This document shows positions 1 to 8,741 of a stretch of DNA of 64,000 nucleotides, in pieces. Below the pieces are notes generated by a model. That model worked only from the letters and a program-made list of their open reading frames with translations, was not told where the DNA came from and did not search any database. Every line of letters begins with the position of its first letter. Within the stretch, counting starts at the first letter, position 1. The stretch lies in assembly GCF_014189535.1 (NCBI RefSeq), contig NZ_CP050307.1, positions 1,736,001 through 1,800,000 on the forward strand, written 5' to 3'. The DNA is from Rhizobium lusitanum (GTDB lineage Bacteria > Pseudomonadota > Alphaproteobacteria > Rhizobiales > Rhizobiaceae). A program made the position numbers and the translations under genes.

Positions 1-747
1 CGTTTTGACGTGGATGGACGAACCATTCTTCATCCGCTCGACCTGAGCTTCAGGGCCGGGGAAATCTCGGGGCTGATCGGCCATAATGGCTCGGGGAAAT
101 CCACCCTGATCAAGCTGCTGGCCCGGCAGATCCAACCGAGCAGCGGCCGGGTGCTGTTCGACGGCGCACCTGCCGGCTCCTACGATGCGCGCGCCTTCGC
201 CCGCGCCGTCGCCTATCTGCCGCAGGACACAACCTCGGCCGCCGGCATGACCGTTAGGGAATTGGTGGCGTCCGGCCGCTACCCCTGGCACGGGGCGCTC
301 GGCCGCTTTACTGACCTCGACCGGGAAAAGGTCGAGACCGCCCTGCGGCTGACCCATGTCGACACATTGGCCGGCCGTATGGTCGACACGCTGTCCGGCG
401 GCGAGCGCCAGCGGGTGTGGATCGCCATGCTGATCGCGCAGGATAGCCGCTGTCTTCTGCTCGACGAGCCGACCTCCGCTCTCGATATCGCGCACCAGAT
501 GGAGGTGCTGGGCCTCGTGCACGAGCTGTGCCGCACCAAAAACCTGAGCGCCATTCTCGTCCTCCATGACATCAATATCGCATCGCGTTTCTGCGATCAT
601 CTCTATGCCCTGAAGGCGGGACGGCTGATCGCCGCCGGCCCGTCCGCAAGCCTGATGAAAGCGGAAACTCTCCATGCCATTTACGGCGCGGACATGGGCG
701 TCACCGCCCATCCCGTGCACGGAACCCCGCTCGCCTATGTCATCTGA
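1..747 (+). CDS. fhuC: FhuC-like iron(III)-hydroxamate ABC transporter ATP-binding protein (5' end cut by window)
   Basis: This is the cytoplasmic ATPase that energises ferric hydroxamate (ferrichrome-type) import together with FhuD and FhuB. The open frame runs into the left edge; a GTG at 10 could start it, but family members have extra residues before the LHPLDLSF segment, so the gene probably begins just outside the window. Walker A (GHNGSGKST) lies about 24 residues after that GTG. The ABC signature LSGGERQ, Walker B (LLLDEP) and the switch histidine (VLHD) follow in normal order and spacing. The segment GRYPWHGALGRF and the C-terminal GTPLAYV are typical of FhuC rather than of heme or cobalamin ATPases. 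Its stop overlaps the start of fhuD by 11 bp, so the genes are translationally coupled. Confidence 0.9.
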   Translation, partial: RFDVDGRTILHPLDLSFRAGEISGLIGHNGSGKSTLIKLLARQIQPSSGRVLFDGAPAGSYDARAFARAVAYLPQDTTSAAGMTVRELVASGRYPWHGALGRFTDLDREKVETALRLTHVDTLAGRMVDTLSGGERQRVWIAMLIAQDSRCLLLDEPTSALDIAHQMEVLGLVHELCRTKNLSAILVLHDINIASRFCDHLYALKAGRLIAAGPSASLMKAETLHAIYGADMGVTAHPVHGTPLAYVI

Positions 748-1644
748 CGGACCTCTCGACATCTTCAGGCTGTCGCGCCGCGACGCATTGATCGCCGCCG
801 CGGCAATGTTTGCCGTTCCACGGATCGGTCACGCGGCATCGCCAATGTCCGGCCCGATCGTCTCGCTGGATTACGGCCTGGCTTCGACCCTTCTGGCGCT
901 CGGGGTGACGCCGGCTGCCATCGTCTCGCTTGCCGATTGGGACAAATGGGTGGTGGAACCGAAAATGCCATCCGGTGTCGTTGATCTCGGGACCGCCTGG
1001 GAGATCAATCTTGAAATCCTGGCGAGCCTCAAGCCGGCCCTGATCCTGACGACACCCTATCTGGCGGCTCTCAAATCGCGCCTCGAGCCGATCGCGCCCG
1101 TCCTGGAGCTGACGATCTATGCCGAAGGGGGGAGGCGTTGCCCCGCTCCATCGAGGCGACCAAGGTGCTGGCCACGGCGATCGGCCGCGAGCCGCAGGCG
1201 GCTGATTTCCTCGCAAGATCGGAGCAGTTCTTCGATGATTGCGCCCGGCGGGTCCGACAGATGTCACCGCCGCCACTGGCGCTCGTCAGTTTCGTCGATC
1301 AGCACCATGCCCGCATCTATGGTGGCGCAGGCCTCTACCAGAACGTCATGACCCGGATCGGCCTGAAGAACGCCTGGACGGGCAGCGGCAACTTCTGGGG
1401 CTTCGAGACGATCGGCATCGAACAACTGGCATCGCTCGACCAAAACCTGCGGCTGATCGTCTTCGAACCGCTCATTCCCCCCAATATCCTGTCCGGTCTG
1501 GAGGAGAGCCCCTTGTGGACCAGCCTGCCCTTCGTCAAAGCCGGGCGGATCTCGGTTCTCCCCGGCTCGCTCATGTTCGGCATGGTGCAGGAGGCGGAGC
1601 GCTTCGCCGGCATTCTGCTTGACCATCTCGAGAAGGCGGCCTGA
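737..1644 (+). pseudogene. fhuD: FhuD-like siderophore-binding protein, frameshifted
   Basis: This encodes a periplasmic binding protein for ferric hydroxamates. The start at 737 gives an N-terminus with a twin-arginine motif (SRRDALIAAAAMF, RR at residues 14-15) and a cleavage-like GHAAS, so Tat export is likely. The first frame matches the family up to YAEGG at about residue 131. The rest of the protein (LPRSIEATKVLATAIGRE to the C-terminal FAGILLDHLEKAA) continues in another frame. The shift falls in a run of six G at 1127-1132; adding one G restores a continuous protein of about 302 residues. The downstream frame shows no further decay. The defect may therefore be a homopolymer sequencing error, or a very recent mutation. 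The stop overlaps the fhuB start (TGATG). Confidence 0.85.
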
Positions 1645-3629
1645 TGCGTATCCATTCGGACAATAGCCTCGGCGCACCGGCCGTAGGGATCGGACTTCTG
1701 CTGCTCGCCAGCCTGCTCGCCTGGCATCAGGTCTCGCCCGATCTTTCGCGCCTGACAGCGCAGGACGTCGGATATGATCCGCGCCGGATGCTGCTTCTTT
1801 ACTCAACCCTGCCGAGGATCGTCACCGCGCTAATTTCCGGCGCGGCACTGGCGTTGGCCGGAAGCCTGCTCCAGCAGGTGTTGCGCAACCCGCTTGCCTC
1901 ACCGACGACGCTCGGCATCTCCGCCGGCGCGAACCTCGCACTCGTCGCCGCTATGCTCGCCTTTCCAGCCCTTGAAGGGTTGAGCCGCGACGCAGTCGCC
2001 CTGTTCGGCAGTGCGGCGGCGGCAGCCGTCGTCTTTCTGATCGGCGCGCGGCGCGGTTTCTCGCCTTTCGCGCTGGTACTTGCCGGGTTGATCGTCAGCG
2101 TCTGGAGCGGCGCGCTCGCCGCCATCCTCGTCCTGATGAACGACCGCTATCTCTCGGGCCTGTTTATCTGGGGCGCGGGCTCGCTGGCACAGCAGAGCTG
2201 GACGGTCCCGATATCGCTGCTTCCAAAGATCGCGGCTCTAGCAATCCTCGCTACCCTGATGGCGCGACCGCTGTCGCTGATGGAACTCGGAGACAGCGGC
2301 GCCAGCGGGCTCGGCCTGTCGGTCAAGCGAACGCGCATCGCCGCCGTCTGCATCGCCATCGCGCTCGCCGCAATCGTCACCAGCGCTGTCGGCGTCATCG
2401 GCTTCATCGGCCTCATCGCTCCCGGGATTGCCCGCCTTGCCGGCGCACGGCAAATGAAGAGCCAGCTTAGCTGGTCGCCGCTGATCGGCGCCGGGTTGCT
2501 GCTTCTGACCGACGAGGCCTTGGCGCTTTGGACCACGACGTCTTCGACCTTTCTGCCGACGGGGGCCGTCACCGCGTTTCTCGGCGCGCCTTTGCTACTG
2601 CTGATGCTGCCGCGCCTTCGGATAACACAACGGGGCGAGCCAGCCTCTCCGGAGGCGAGAGGCAGGTTCGAACACGTCTCGCCCGCCCTCATTGCTGCAG
2701 CAAGCATCCTTCTCCTCGTCATCGTCGCCGGTGCGATCTTCTTCGGACGCGCGCCGGATGGCGCATGGAATATTCTTGCCTACGTGCATTGGCCGGATGT
2801 GCTGCCCTACCGCCTGCCGCGCGTCATCGCCGCCTTTGCCGCCGGCATGATGCTCGCGGCGGTCGGCTCGATCCTGCAGCGCCTCACCGGCAACGAAATG
2901 GCAAGTCCGGAAGTTCTGGGCATATCGGCCGGCGCGACCATCGGCGTGACCGCCGCTCTCTTTCTCTTGGCCGCACCCGGCATGGCCGCTCAGCTTGGCT
3001 TTGGTGGCCTCGGCGCACTCGCCGTTCTGATCGCCATCTTCATCTTCAGCATGCGGTCCGGTTTTGCGCCGGAGCGTGTCCTGCTGACGGGGATCGCGCT
3101 CGGAGCGATGCTGGATGCCTCGATCAGCGTTCTCGCGGCAAGCGGCGATCCCCGCGCCATGACGGTCATGCAGTGGATGAGCGGATCGACCTATCTGGTC
3201 GACACGCCGAAGGCGGCCGCGGCCGTGATCGCCGCGATCATCGGACTGACGCTCGCGTTTCTTGCCCGTCGCTGGCTCGACCTGCTACCGCTCGGCCCGC
3301 AGGCGGCACAGGCGATCGGCATTCGCGTTAATCTCGCGCGGGGTTGCCTGTTTTCGCTGGCAGCCGCCATGACCGCCGCCGCCACGCTCGTGGTCGGCCC
3401 CTTGAGCTTCATCGGCCTGATGGGTCCCCATCTGGCGCGCGAGCTTGGAATGCGGCGCGCCATGCCGCAGCTTGCCGGCGCAGCGCTGGCCGGCGGAGGA
3501 CTGATGGTGCTTGCCGACTGGTTCGGCAGAATGATCGCCTTTCCCTATCAGATCCCGGCGGGCCTGGTGTCGGCGCTGGTCGGAGCGCCGCTGCTGCTGA
3601 TCCTGCTCCTTCGAAGAAAGAGAGCATGA
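1644..3629 (+). CDS. fhuB: FhuB-like siderophore ABC transporter permease, fused double-length
   Basis: This is the inner-membrane channel for ferric hydroxamate import. At 661 residues it has the double length typical of FhuB, with two homologous FecCD-type permease halves (about 1-330 and 331-661) fused in one chain. Each half repeats the landmarks LPRxxxAxxxGAxLAxxGxxLQ, NPLASP / NEMASP, GISAGA and a glycine-rich FIGLxxPHxAR / FIGLIAPGIAR loop that contacts the ATPase. Many hydrophobic spans are evident. The start codon overlaps the fhuD stop by one base, so expression depends on translation of fhuD. If the fhuD frameshift is real, coupling to fhuB could also be affected. Confidence 0.93.
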   Translation: MRIHSDNSLGAPAVGIGLLLLASLLAWHQVSPDLSRLTAQDVGYDPRRMLLLYSTLPRIVTALISGAALALAGSLLQQVLRNPLASPTTLGISAGANLALVAAMLAFPALEGLSRDAVALFGSAAAAAVVFLIGARRGFSPFALVLAGLIVSVWSGALAAILVLMNDRYLSGLFIWGAGSLAQQSWTVPISLLPKIAALAILATLMARPLSLMELGDSGASGLGLSVKRTRIAAVCIAIALAAIVTSAVGVIGFIGLIAPGIARLAGARQMKSQLSWSPLIGAGLLLLTDEALALWTTTSSTFLPTGAVTAFLGAPLLLLMLPRLRITQRGEPASPEARGRFEHVSPALIAAASILLLVIVAGAIFFGRAPDGAWNILAYVHWPDVLPYRLPRVIAAFAAGMMLAAVGSILQRLTGNEMASPEVLGISAGATIGVTAALFLLAAPGMAAQLGFGGLGALAVLIAIFIFSMRSGFAPERVLLTGIALGAMLDASISVLAASGDPRAMTVMQWMSGSTYLVDTPKAAAAVIAAIIGLTLAFLARRWLDLLPLGPQAAQAIGIRVNLARGCLFSLAAAMTAAATLVVGPLSFIGLMGPHLARELGMRRAMPQLAGAALAGGGLMVLADWFGRMIAFPYQIPAGLVSALVGAPLLLILLLRRKRA

Positions 3630-3687
3630 TGACCAAGGCGTCTCTCTGTCGCGGTTGATGAAGAATCCCACGCAGGTGACGTGCGAC

Positions 3688-4080
3688 CTACTCCTCTGAG
3701 CGGCTCGTGTCGTCACGATCGCCTTCGTATCGTCTGGTGAGTGGGAACGGCGGCAACCAGGACTCGCGACGGACGGTCCAGAGTTCGTAGGTTGGCATCA
3801 GTTGGTCAGGGGCATCCAGGGACCCCAAGTTCACTTCGATTTCATCTGCCGTGCGTGCGAAAACGGACGAGCCGCAGCGGGGACAGAAAAAATGCCCGGC
3901 GTAATCGCGTGTTTCGCCATCAACCGTCACCGCATCCTGGGGGAAGATCGCGGAAGCGTGAAAAAGGGCGCCATGATGCTTGCGGCAGTCGAGACAGTGA
4001 CAAAGGCCGACCCGATATGGGAGCCCCGACGCCACAATTCGGACGTTGCCGCACAGGCAACCGCCCGTGAATCGCTCCAT
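3688..4080 (-). CDS. GFA (glutathione-dependent formaldehyde-activating/CENP-V fold) family protein
   Basis: This is a 130-residue protein of the GFA family, small zinc proteins named after glutathione-dependent formaldehyde-activating enzyme. Most members have no proven reaction. The zinc ligand pattern is clear: CLCGNVRI near residue 8, CHCLDCRKHHG near residue 27 and FCPRCGS near residue 65. These are the cysteine sets expected for two zinc sites. A strong ribosome binding site (GGAGGAG) precedes the ATG at 4080. The gene is convergent with fhuB (58-bp gap), shares its strand with the receptor gene, and has no obvious functional tie to iron uptake. Confidence 0.85.
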   Translation of the reverse strand: MERFTGGCLCGNVRIVASGLPYRVGLCHCLDCRKHHGALFHASAIFPQDAVTVDGETRDYAGHFFCPRCGSSVFARTADEIEVNLGSLDAPDQLMPTYELWTVRRESWLPPFPLTRRYEGDRDDTSRSEE

Positions 4081-4230
4081 GCTGCATCTCCTCCAAGATC
4101 AAGCGAGCGGCCTATTTAAAACGAACATCACAGTCATTGCAATTTTCCACTGCACGCGGGATGCGTCGTTATTAAGCAGTGGGTCGATAGGGATCTTCGC
4201 TTTCAGGCGGATAGAGCCTGGCCGCACTCG

Positions 4231-4262
4231 ACGCGTCGCCCTCTACATAAAGGGCGACGCGT
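4231..4262 (-). terminator. perfect 12-bp stem hairpin just past the siderophore receptor gene
   Basis: The inverted repeat ACGCGTCGCCCT / AGGGCGACGCGT is perfect, with an 8-base loop, and begins 8 bp after the receptor stop. No T-run follows on the minus strand, so a classical intrinsic terminator is not proven. Position and stem strength still favour termination or 3'-end protection of the receptor mRNA. Confidence 0.5.
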
Positions 4263-4270
4263 AAATCACA

Positions 4271-6460
4271 TTACCAGCGATATTTGAGCGAAGCGGTGAG
4301 GTTGCGCCCCTGGCCCAGGTAGCAATAACCTTCGTTGCACACCGTCAGGCGGCGGTTGGCGATATTGCGGACATCCAGTGATGCGGTCAGGCCTTTGTAC
4401 TTCTTATCAACAGCCCCAAAATCGTAAGAGAGCGCCGCATCCAGATAGAAGCTTGCATCGTTCTTGTCGGTGTTGGCCGTGCTGGTGTAGGTCTTGCCCG
4501 TGTAGCGAATGCCGGTGCCGACCGTGAGGCCGTTTGCAGCCGTATCCTCCTGGAAGGTATAGTTCGACCACAAGCTAACAATATTCTTCGGCGTAACCGC
4601 GGGTGCGTTACCGGTGTCGTCGCCGGCAGTGATTTCGGAGTGATTGTAGGCATAGGCCGCAATCACATCCCAACCGTCTGTGACGTTCGCCTTGGCCTCC
4701 AGCTCAATACCCCTGTTGGTGACCTCCCCGAGCGAGGCATAGACAAGTGTCAGCGGATCGACCAGGACAGGCTTGTTCTTCTCGACGAGGTTATAGGCAA
4801 CCGCAGACAGCAGAATGTCGGTGCCCGGCGGCTGATATTTCACACCCAGCTCGTATTGCTCACCCTTCGTGGGATCCAGAATTTGGCCGGAGGCGGATCG
4901 CTGTGTGACCGGATCGAAGGAGGTCGAATAGCTGGTGAAGGGCGCAATGCCATTGTCGAAGAGATAAAGCGCACCGGTTTGGACTGAAAATGCGTTCTTG
5001 CTGAGGCTGTCGTCGGTGCTTGTTCCGGAGGATACGTAGGTCGTATCTGACGATTGCTTGACCCAGGTCTGACGCCCGCCAAGCGTGAAGCGCCATTTGT
5101 CGAGTTCGATCTGATCGAGGGCATAGGCGCCGATCTGCTGCATGCTGGCGCCGACCCGGCTGTAGTTATAATCCGGCGTCGGGCCGGATACCCCATAAGT
5201 CGGATTGTCAATATCGAAGTCGTAGGCCGCGCTGGCCGTCGAATCGAACCCATACGCGAAGGAATCGTTCATACGGGTGTAGTCCAAGCCGAACAGCACG
5301 GTATGGGCTGCCGGACCGGTATCGAACTTCGATTCAAGCTGGTTGTCGACCTGGAAGACGTTCACTGTATCGCTGATTGCACTCGCGCCGCGATGAGCGA
5401 CATTACCGGTCCAGCCGTAGACGCCGAGATAGCGCGCTTTCAGATCCAGATGAGAATAGCGCAGATTTTGGCGGAAGGTGAAACCGCCATCAAATTCGTG
5501 CTCGAACTGGTAGCCGACCTGCTGCTGGCGGGTCTTCTGATAGTCATAGTCCGGATCGCTCGCGCGCAAATTGAGAACATTGCCATCGGGGCCGGTCAGC
5601 GCATCGACATTCGCATCGCCTTCGGTGGACTGTGCCGAGCCGTAGACCGTGAATTTCGTGGCTTCGTCCGGCTTGAAGGTGAAGGACGGCTGTATGAAAT
5701 AGCGATCATCGGCAATATCGAAATTGGTGTCGCCCTTTCGCGCAAGACCGACGATCCGGTACAGCATGCTGTCATCGTCCTGATTGACCCGGCCACCGAA
5801 GTCGAACATCGTCTGGGCGCGGTCCGACGTTCCATAGACGACCCCCACCTCCCGGATCATCTCTTCCGTCGGCAGCTTCGAAATCTTGTTGACGATGCCG
5901 CCCGGCGAGCCTGGGCCATACAACACGGATGTCGGCCCCTTGATCACTTCGACCCGGTCGAGCGAATAGGGATCCGTGCGGAACATCCCGTAATTCATAT
6001 AGGGTTGACGCAGGCCGTCGCGAAAATCACCCGTGGTCGTAACGTCATTGCCGCGGATATTGACCTGATCGAAGCGTGGATCGAAACCATAGGAGCCGGT
6101 CTGGACGCCGGCGGAATAGCGCACTGCCTCGATGATGTCCTGAGCGCCGCGCTCTTCCAATTCTTTTTTAGTGATCACGGAAACGGATCGCGGCGTCTCG
6201 ACCAGCGGCGTGTCGATCTTCGTGGCGCCCTTGCTCTTCTTGGCTGTGACAGTCGTATTGTCGGAGGCATCGCTTGTGCCACCGCTGACGACGATCGGCG
6301 CAAGCTGGGTCGCATTGCCCGTGCTGGCGTTGGTTGAGGAATCCTGGGCAGCAGCAGTCCCACTCAATGCAAACACAGTGACAAGCGCTGTCGTCGTGCG
6401 CGTCAGATAGAATCTATCTCTATTTAAAATATTGATATCGTTAAATGATTTAAACACCAT
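4271..6460 (-). CDS. TonB-dependent siderophore receptor (FhuA/FoxA-type)
   Basis: This is an outer-membrane receptor that imports a ferric siderophore, most likely a hydroxamate given the adjacent fhuCDB. The ATG at 6460 (729 residues) is preferred over an upstream TTG at 6499 because it gives a sensible signal peptide ending in GTAAA before Q39. Next come a short linker with a possible TonB box (TTVTA), a plug domain with the hallmarks TPRSVSVIT, NIRGND and RVEVIKGPTSVLYG, then a long beta-barrel with many alternating aromatic strands. The chain ends in an aromatic residue (LKYRW), as barrel-assembly clients do. A TGA-N9-TCA iron box lies 74 bp upstream. Ligand identity cannot be told from sequence. 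Confidence 0.92.
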   Translation of the reverse strand: MVFKSFNDINILNRDRFYLTRTTTALVTVFALSGTAAAQDSSTNASTGNATQLAPIVVSGGTSDASDNTTVTAKKSKGATKIDTPLVETPRSVSVITKKELEERGAQDIIEAVRYSAGVQTGSYGFDPRFDQVNIRGNDVTTTGDFRDGLRQPYMNYGMFRTDPYSLDRVEVIKGPTSVLYGPGSPGGIVNKISKLPTEEMIREVGVVYGTSDRAQTMFDFGGRVNQDDDSMLYRIVGLARKGDTNFDIADDRYFIQPSFTFKPDEATKFTVYGSAQSTEGDANVDALTGPDGNVLNLRASDPDYDYQKTRQQQVGYQFEHEFDGGFTFRQNLRYSHLDLKARYLGVYGWTGNVAHRGASAISDTVNVFQVDNQLESKFDTGPAAHTVLFGLDYTRMNDSFAYGFDSTASAAYDFDIDNPTYGVSGPTPDYNYSRVGASMQQIGAYALDQIELDKWRFTLGGRQTWVKQSSDTTYVSSGTSTDDSLSKNAFSVQTGALYLFDNGIAPFTSYSTSFDPVTQRSASGQILDPTKGEQYELGVKYQPPGTDILLSAVAYNLVEKNKPVLVDPLTLVYASLGEVTNRGIELEAKANVTDGWDVIAAYAYNHSEITAGDDTGNAPAVTPKNIVSLWSNYTFQEDTAANGLTVGTGIRYTGKTYTSTANTDKNDASFYLDAALSYDFGAVDKKYKGLTASLDVRNIANRRLTVCNEGYCYLGQGRNLTASLKYRW

Positions 6461-6534
6461 GACGAACTCTGCCCACCCCGCATTGAAAAGATGGCGCAAA
6501 CTAGATCGTCATATCGGCCTTCGTCAAGAATACA

Positions 6535-6549
6535 TGATTATAATAGTCA
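6535..6549 (-). promoter_or_regulatory. candidate RirA iron-responsive box (IRO box) for the receptor gene
   Basis: The sequence TGA-TTATAATAG-TCA fits the rhizobial IRO consensus TGA-N9-TCA, with an AT-rich centre and one further matching base pair outside (A/T). It ends 74 bp upstream of the receptor ATG. RirA, an Rrf2-family iron sensor of rhizobia, represses iron-uptake genes through such sites; the assignment here is inferred from the pattern. Confidence 0.6.
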
Positions 6550-6679
6550 TCTTTTTCTTGTTGCTGATTTCGAGTGCGCCGATCCCGCTTAAAAAGGTCC
6601 CGGTAGGAAACGAACGGTCTTGCCCGTTTCCGGCCCTGCGGCACAAACATCGGCTTGCCAGGGCATGGTCGAAATAATA

Positions 6680-6694
6680 TGAGAGATTTAATCA
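6680..6694 (+). promoter_or_regulatory. candidate RirA iron-responsive box (IRO box) for the esterase gene
   Basis: A second TGA-N9-TCA site (centre GAGATTTAA) carries extended arms, ATATGA and TCATAT, making a 6-bp perfect dyad. It ends 73 bp upstream of the esterase ATG, mirroring the spacing of the first box to the receptor. The symmetry suggests one box per divergent promoter. Confidence 0.62.
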
Positions 6695-6767
6695 TATTTT
6701 GAGTCGGCCGCGCGTTTCACGGAGGAACCGCTCGGCTCTATCGATCGCTCGACCCTGCGGAGAAAAC

Positions 6768-7670
6768 ATGCCCAACCCGTCATCTCCCGCGACAGAGGCG
6801 TCGCTTGCGCCCGTGACGATCGCCGACGCCAGCTTTGTCGATCTCAGCTCCGGGCATGCCGGCGAACCCTACCGTATCTTTCTCTACCGCCCCGCCAAAA
6901 CACCTCCGCCCGAGGGATGGCCTGTCCTGTATCTGACGGATGGCAGCGCCTGCTTCGCAACGACGGTCGATGCCCTGAAGGTGCAAGCCTCCTATCCGAA
7001 CGGGACCGATGTCTGCGACGGCGTCGTCGTTGCCATCGGCTATCCCACGGATCAACCCTATGATCCGCTGCGGCGTTCCTGGGATTTGAGCCCACCGCCC
7101 GGCCGGGTCTACCCACCCTTCTTTCCCGATACACCGGATGTCAGAACAGGCGGCGCGGAGCAGTTCCTGACCTTTATCGAGGAACGATTGAAGCCCTGGG
7201 TCGAGGAACAGGTTCCCATCGACCGCTCCCGCCAGACCTTGTTCGGCCATTCCTTCGGCGGGCTGTTCGCCCTCTACGCCCTGTTTTCAAAACCGACCGC
7301 CTTCAAGCGATGGGTCGCGGCAAGCCCGGCCATATTCTGGGAAGACGCGGCAATCCTTGCGGCGGAAAAAACGTTCCTGACAGAGCATACCGCCCCCCTC
7401 GACATCGAGCTGCATCTTTCCGCCGGCCAATATGAGGGCGAGATGCTGGCGCCCTTTCACAAGGGAACGCCTGAGGAACAGAAGCGGCAGGAACGCGCCA
7501 GGGAAACCCGGACGGTGGAATATGCCCAGGAAATGGCCTCGCGACTGGCGGCCTCGGCTGCGCTGCCGGGAAAAGCGACCTTCGAAGAATATGCAGGCGA
7601 AAATCACATGTCGGTGCTTCCGGTCGCCTTGAACAGGGCGGCGCAAATTGCGTTCCGAAGAGCGAGCTGA
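6768..7670 (+). CDS. IroE/Fes-like alpha/beta hydrolase, probable siderophore esterase
   Basis: This 300-residue alpha/beta-hydrolase belongs to the putative-esterase family that includes IroE, Fes and BesA, which cleave ester bonds of siderophores to release iron or trim the ligand. The nucleophile elbow GHSFGG places the catalytic serine near residue 162, and GENHMSV supplies the histidine near 280. WPVLYLTDGSACF and VAIGYPTDQPYDPLRRSWDL are family segments. The ATG at 6768 follows GGAG with 5-bp spacing. No signal peptide is visible, so it is probably cytoplasmic. It is divergent from the receptor gene with matching iron boxes, supporting a role in iron release. A different ester substrate is possible. 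Confidence 0.8.
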   Translation: MPNPSSPATEASLAPVTIADASFVDLSSGHAGEPYRIFLYRPAKTPPPEGWPVLYLTDGSACFATTVDALKVQASYPNGTDVCDGVVVAIGYPTDQPYDPLRRSWDLSPPPGRVYPPFFPDTPDVRTGGAEQFLTFIEERLKPWVEEQVPIDRSRQTLFGHSFGGLFALYALFSKPTAFKRWVAASPAIFWEDAAILAAEKTFLTEHTAPLDIELHLSAGQYEGEMLAPFHKGTPEEQKRQERARETRTVEYAQEMASRLAASAALPGKATFEEYAGENHMSVLPVALNRAAQIAFRRAS

Positions 7671-7809
7671 CAGCAAAAACGAGGACCTTCCACACGCGAG
7701 AGCCATCCTCGGCTTTACAATCCTCAATGACTTTTCGACCTACGGCCAGCAGGCTAGGAAATATCCGCGCTGGGCTCGGACACGGGCGGAGTTGAGGAAG
7801 AAGCAAATC

Positions 7810-8586
7810 ATGACGCAAACCATTATCGATCTGTCGGTGCCGATAGCCAACGATATTCCGGCCGATCCCCCGATCCAAATCCCGCATATCGAATATATCG
7901 ACCACAAGCAGAGCCTTTCGCAGATCCTGCCGTTCTTTCCGGGCCTGGCCGCCGAAGACCTTCCCGACGGCGAAGGCTGGGCGGTCGAGCGCATTACCCT
8001 TTCGACCCATAACGGCACCCATCTCGACGCACCCTGGCACTATCACTCCACCATGGATCACGGCCTGCCCGCGCTCAAGATCGATGAGATCCCGCTGGAA
8101 TGGTGCTTTCAACCGGGCGTCAAGCTGGACTTTCGTCACTTCGAAGACGGCTATGTCGTAACGGCAAAAGATGTCGAAGCCGAATTGGAGCGCATCGGAC
8201 ACACGTTGAAGCCGCTGGAAATCGTCGTCGTCAACACCTCGGCGGGCAAGCGCTTCGGCCAGGATAACTATGTCGCCAGTGGTTGCGGCATGGGATATGA
8301 AGCGACCATGTATTTGCTGGAACGCGGCGTGAAGGTGACCGGCACCGATGGCTGGAGCTGGGATGCGCCTTTCGTCCACACCGCCCAAAAATATGCATCG
8401 ACCGGTGACGCATCGCTGATCTGGGAAGGGCACAAGGCGGGACGGCATCGGGGATACTGCCATATCGAGAAACTGCACAATCTCGAAGTGCTTCCCTCTA
8501 CGGGTTTCAAGATCAGCTGCTTCCCCGTCAAGATCGAGCGCGCCTCCGCCGGCTGGACGCGCGCCGTCGCCATTATCGACGGCTGA
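7810..8586 (+). CDS. cyclase-family metal-dependent hydrolase (kynurenine formamidase-like fold)
   Basis: This 258-residue protein belongs to the cyclase family (PF04199), which includes bacterial kynurenine formamidase and isatin hydrolase. The metal-binding signature HNGTHLDAPWHY spans about residues 67-78 (H-x-G-T-H-x-D-A-P-x-H), and GMGYEATMYLLERGVKVTGTDG with a later GHKAGRHRGYCHIEKL completes the family pattern. No tryptophan-catabolic gene lies nearby. It follows the esterase on the same strand after 139 bp, and whether it is co-transcribed is unclear. The ATG at 7810 is preferred because sequence upstream of it looks non-coding. Its substrate is unknown. Confidence 0.78.
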   Translation: MTQTIIDLSVPIANDIPADPPIQIPHIEYIDHKQSLSQILPFFPGLAAEDLPDGEGWAVERITLSTHNGTHLDAPWHYHSTMDHGLPALKIDEIPLEWCFQPGVKLDFRHFEDGYVVTAKDVEAELERIGHTLKPLEIVVVNTSAGKRFGQDNYVASGCGMGYEATMYLLERGVKVTGTDGWSWDAPFVHTAQKYASTGDASLIWEGHKAGRHRGYCHIEKLHNLEVLPSTGFKISCFPVKIERASAGWTRAVAIIDG

Positions 8587-8685
8587 GTGTATGGGCAGGG
8601 CGGCTGACCAAGCAATGTCGGCCGCCTGAAAGGTCGGGAAAATCCCGGGGCTTACATCAACGCGCGTTTTCGATAAGCAAGTGAC

Positions 8686-8741
8686 ATGAGACTTCTGGCT
8701 ATCAACGACCCGCATCTGGCAGCCGTACACCGGAACTTGTC
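8686..8741 (+). pseudogene. possible 5' fragment of a metallophosphoesterase gene
   Basis: From the ATG at 8686 the frame reads MRLLAINDPHLAAVHR and then stops within eight codons. This resembles the conserved start of calcineurin-like phosphoesterases (MRLLAISDLHL, with the D-x-H metal motif). The similarity is short, so this is tentative. It abuts, in a different frame, the phosphopantetheinyl transferase remnant, as if a deletion joined two gene ends. Confidence 0.35.

Noticed and set aside
3629..3658. nine-codon ORF overlapping the fhuB stop
   Set aside because: It is too short to judge, and no relic of a fourth fhu gene can be read after it.
5054..6337. 427-residue open frame on the plus strand opposite the siderophore receptor
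   Set aside because: It is the mirror of the receptor's codons. Its composition is unlike a folded protein, it has no ribosome binding site, and the receptor on the other strand is certain.
7810..8586. calling the cyclase-family protein kynurenine formamidase
   Set aside because: No kynureninase or tryptophan dioxygenase is nearby, and the family covers several reactions.
7303..8730. 475-residue minus-strand open frame across the esterase and cyclase genes
   Set aside because: It spans two recognised genes and the gaps between them; the translation has no domain pattern.
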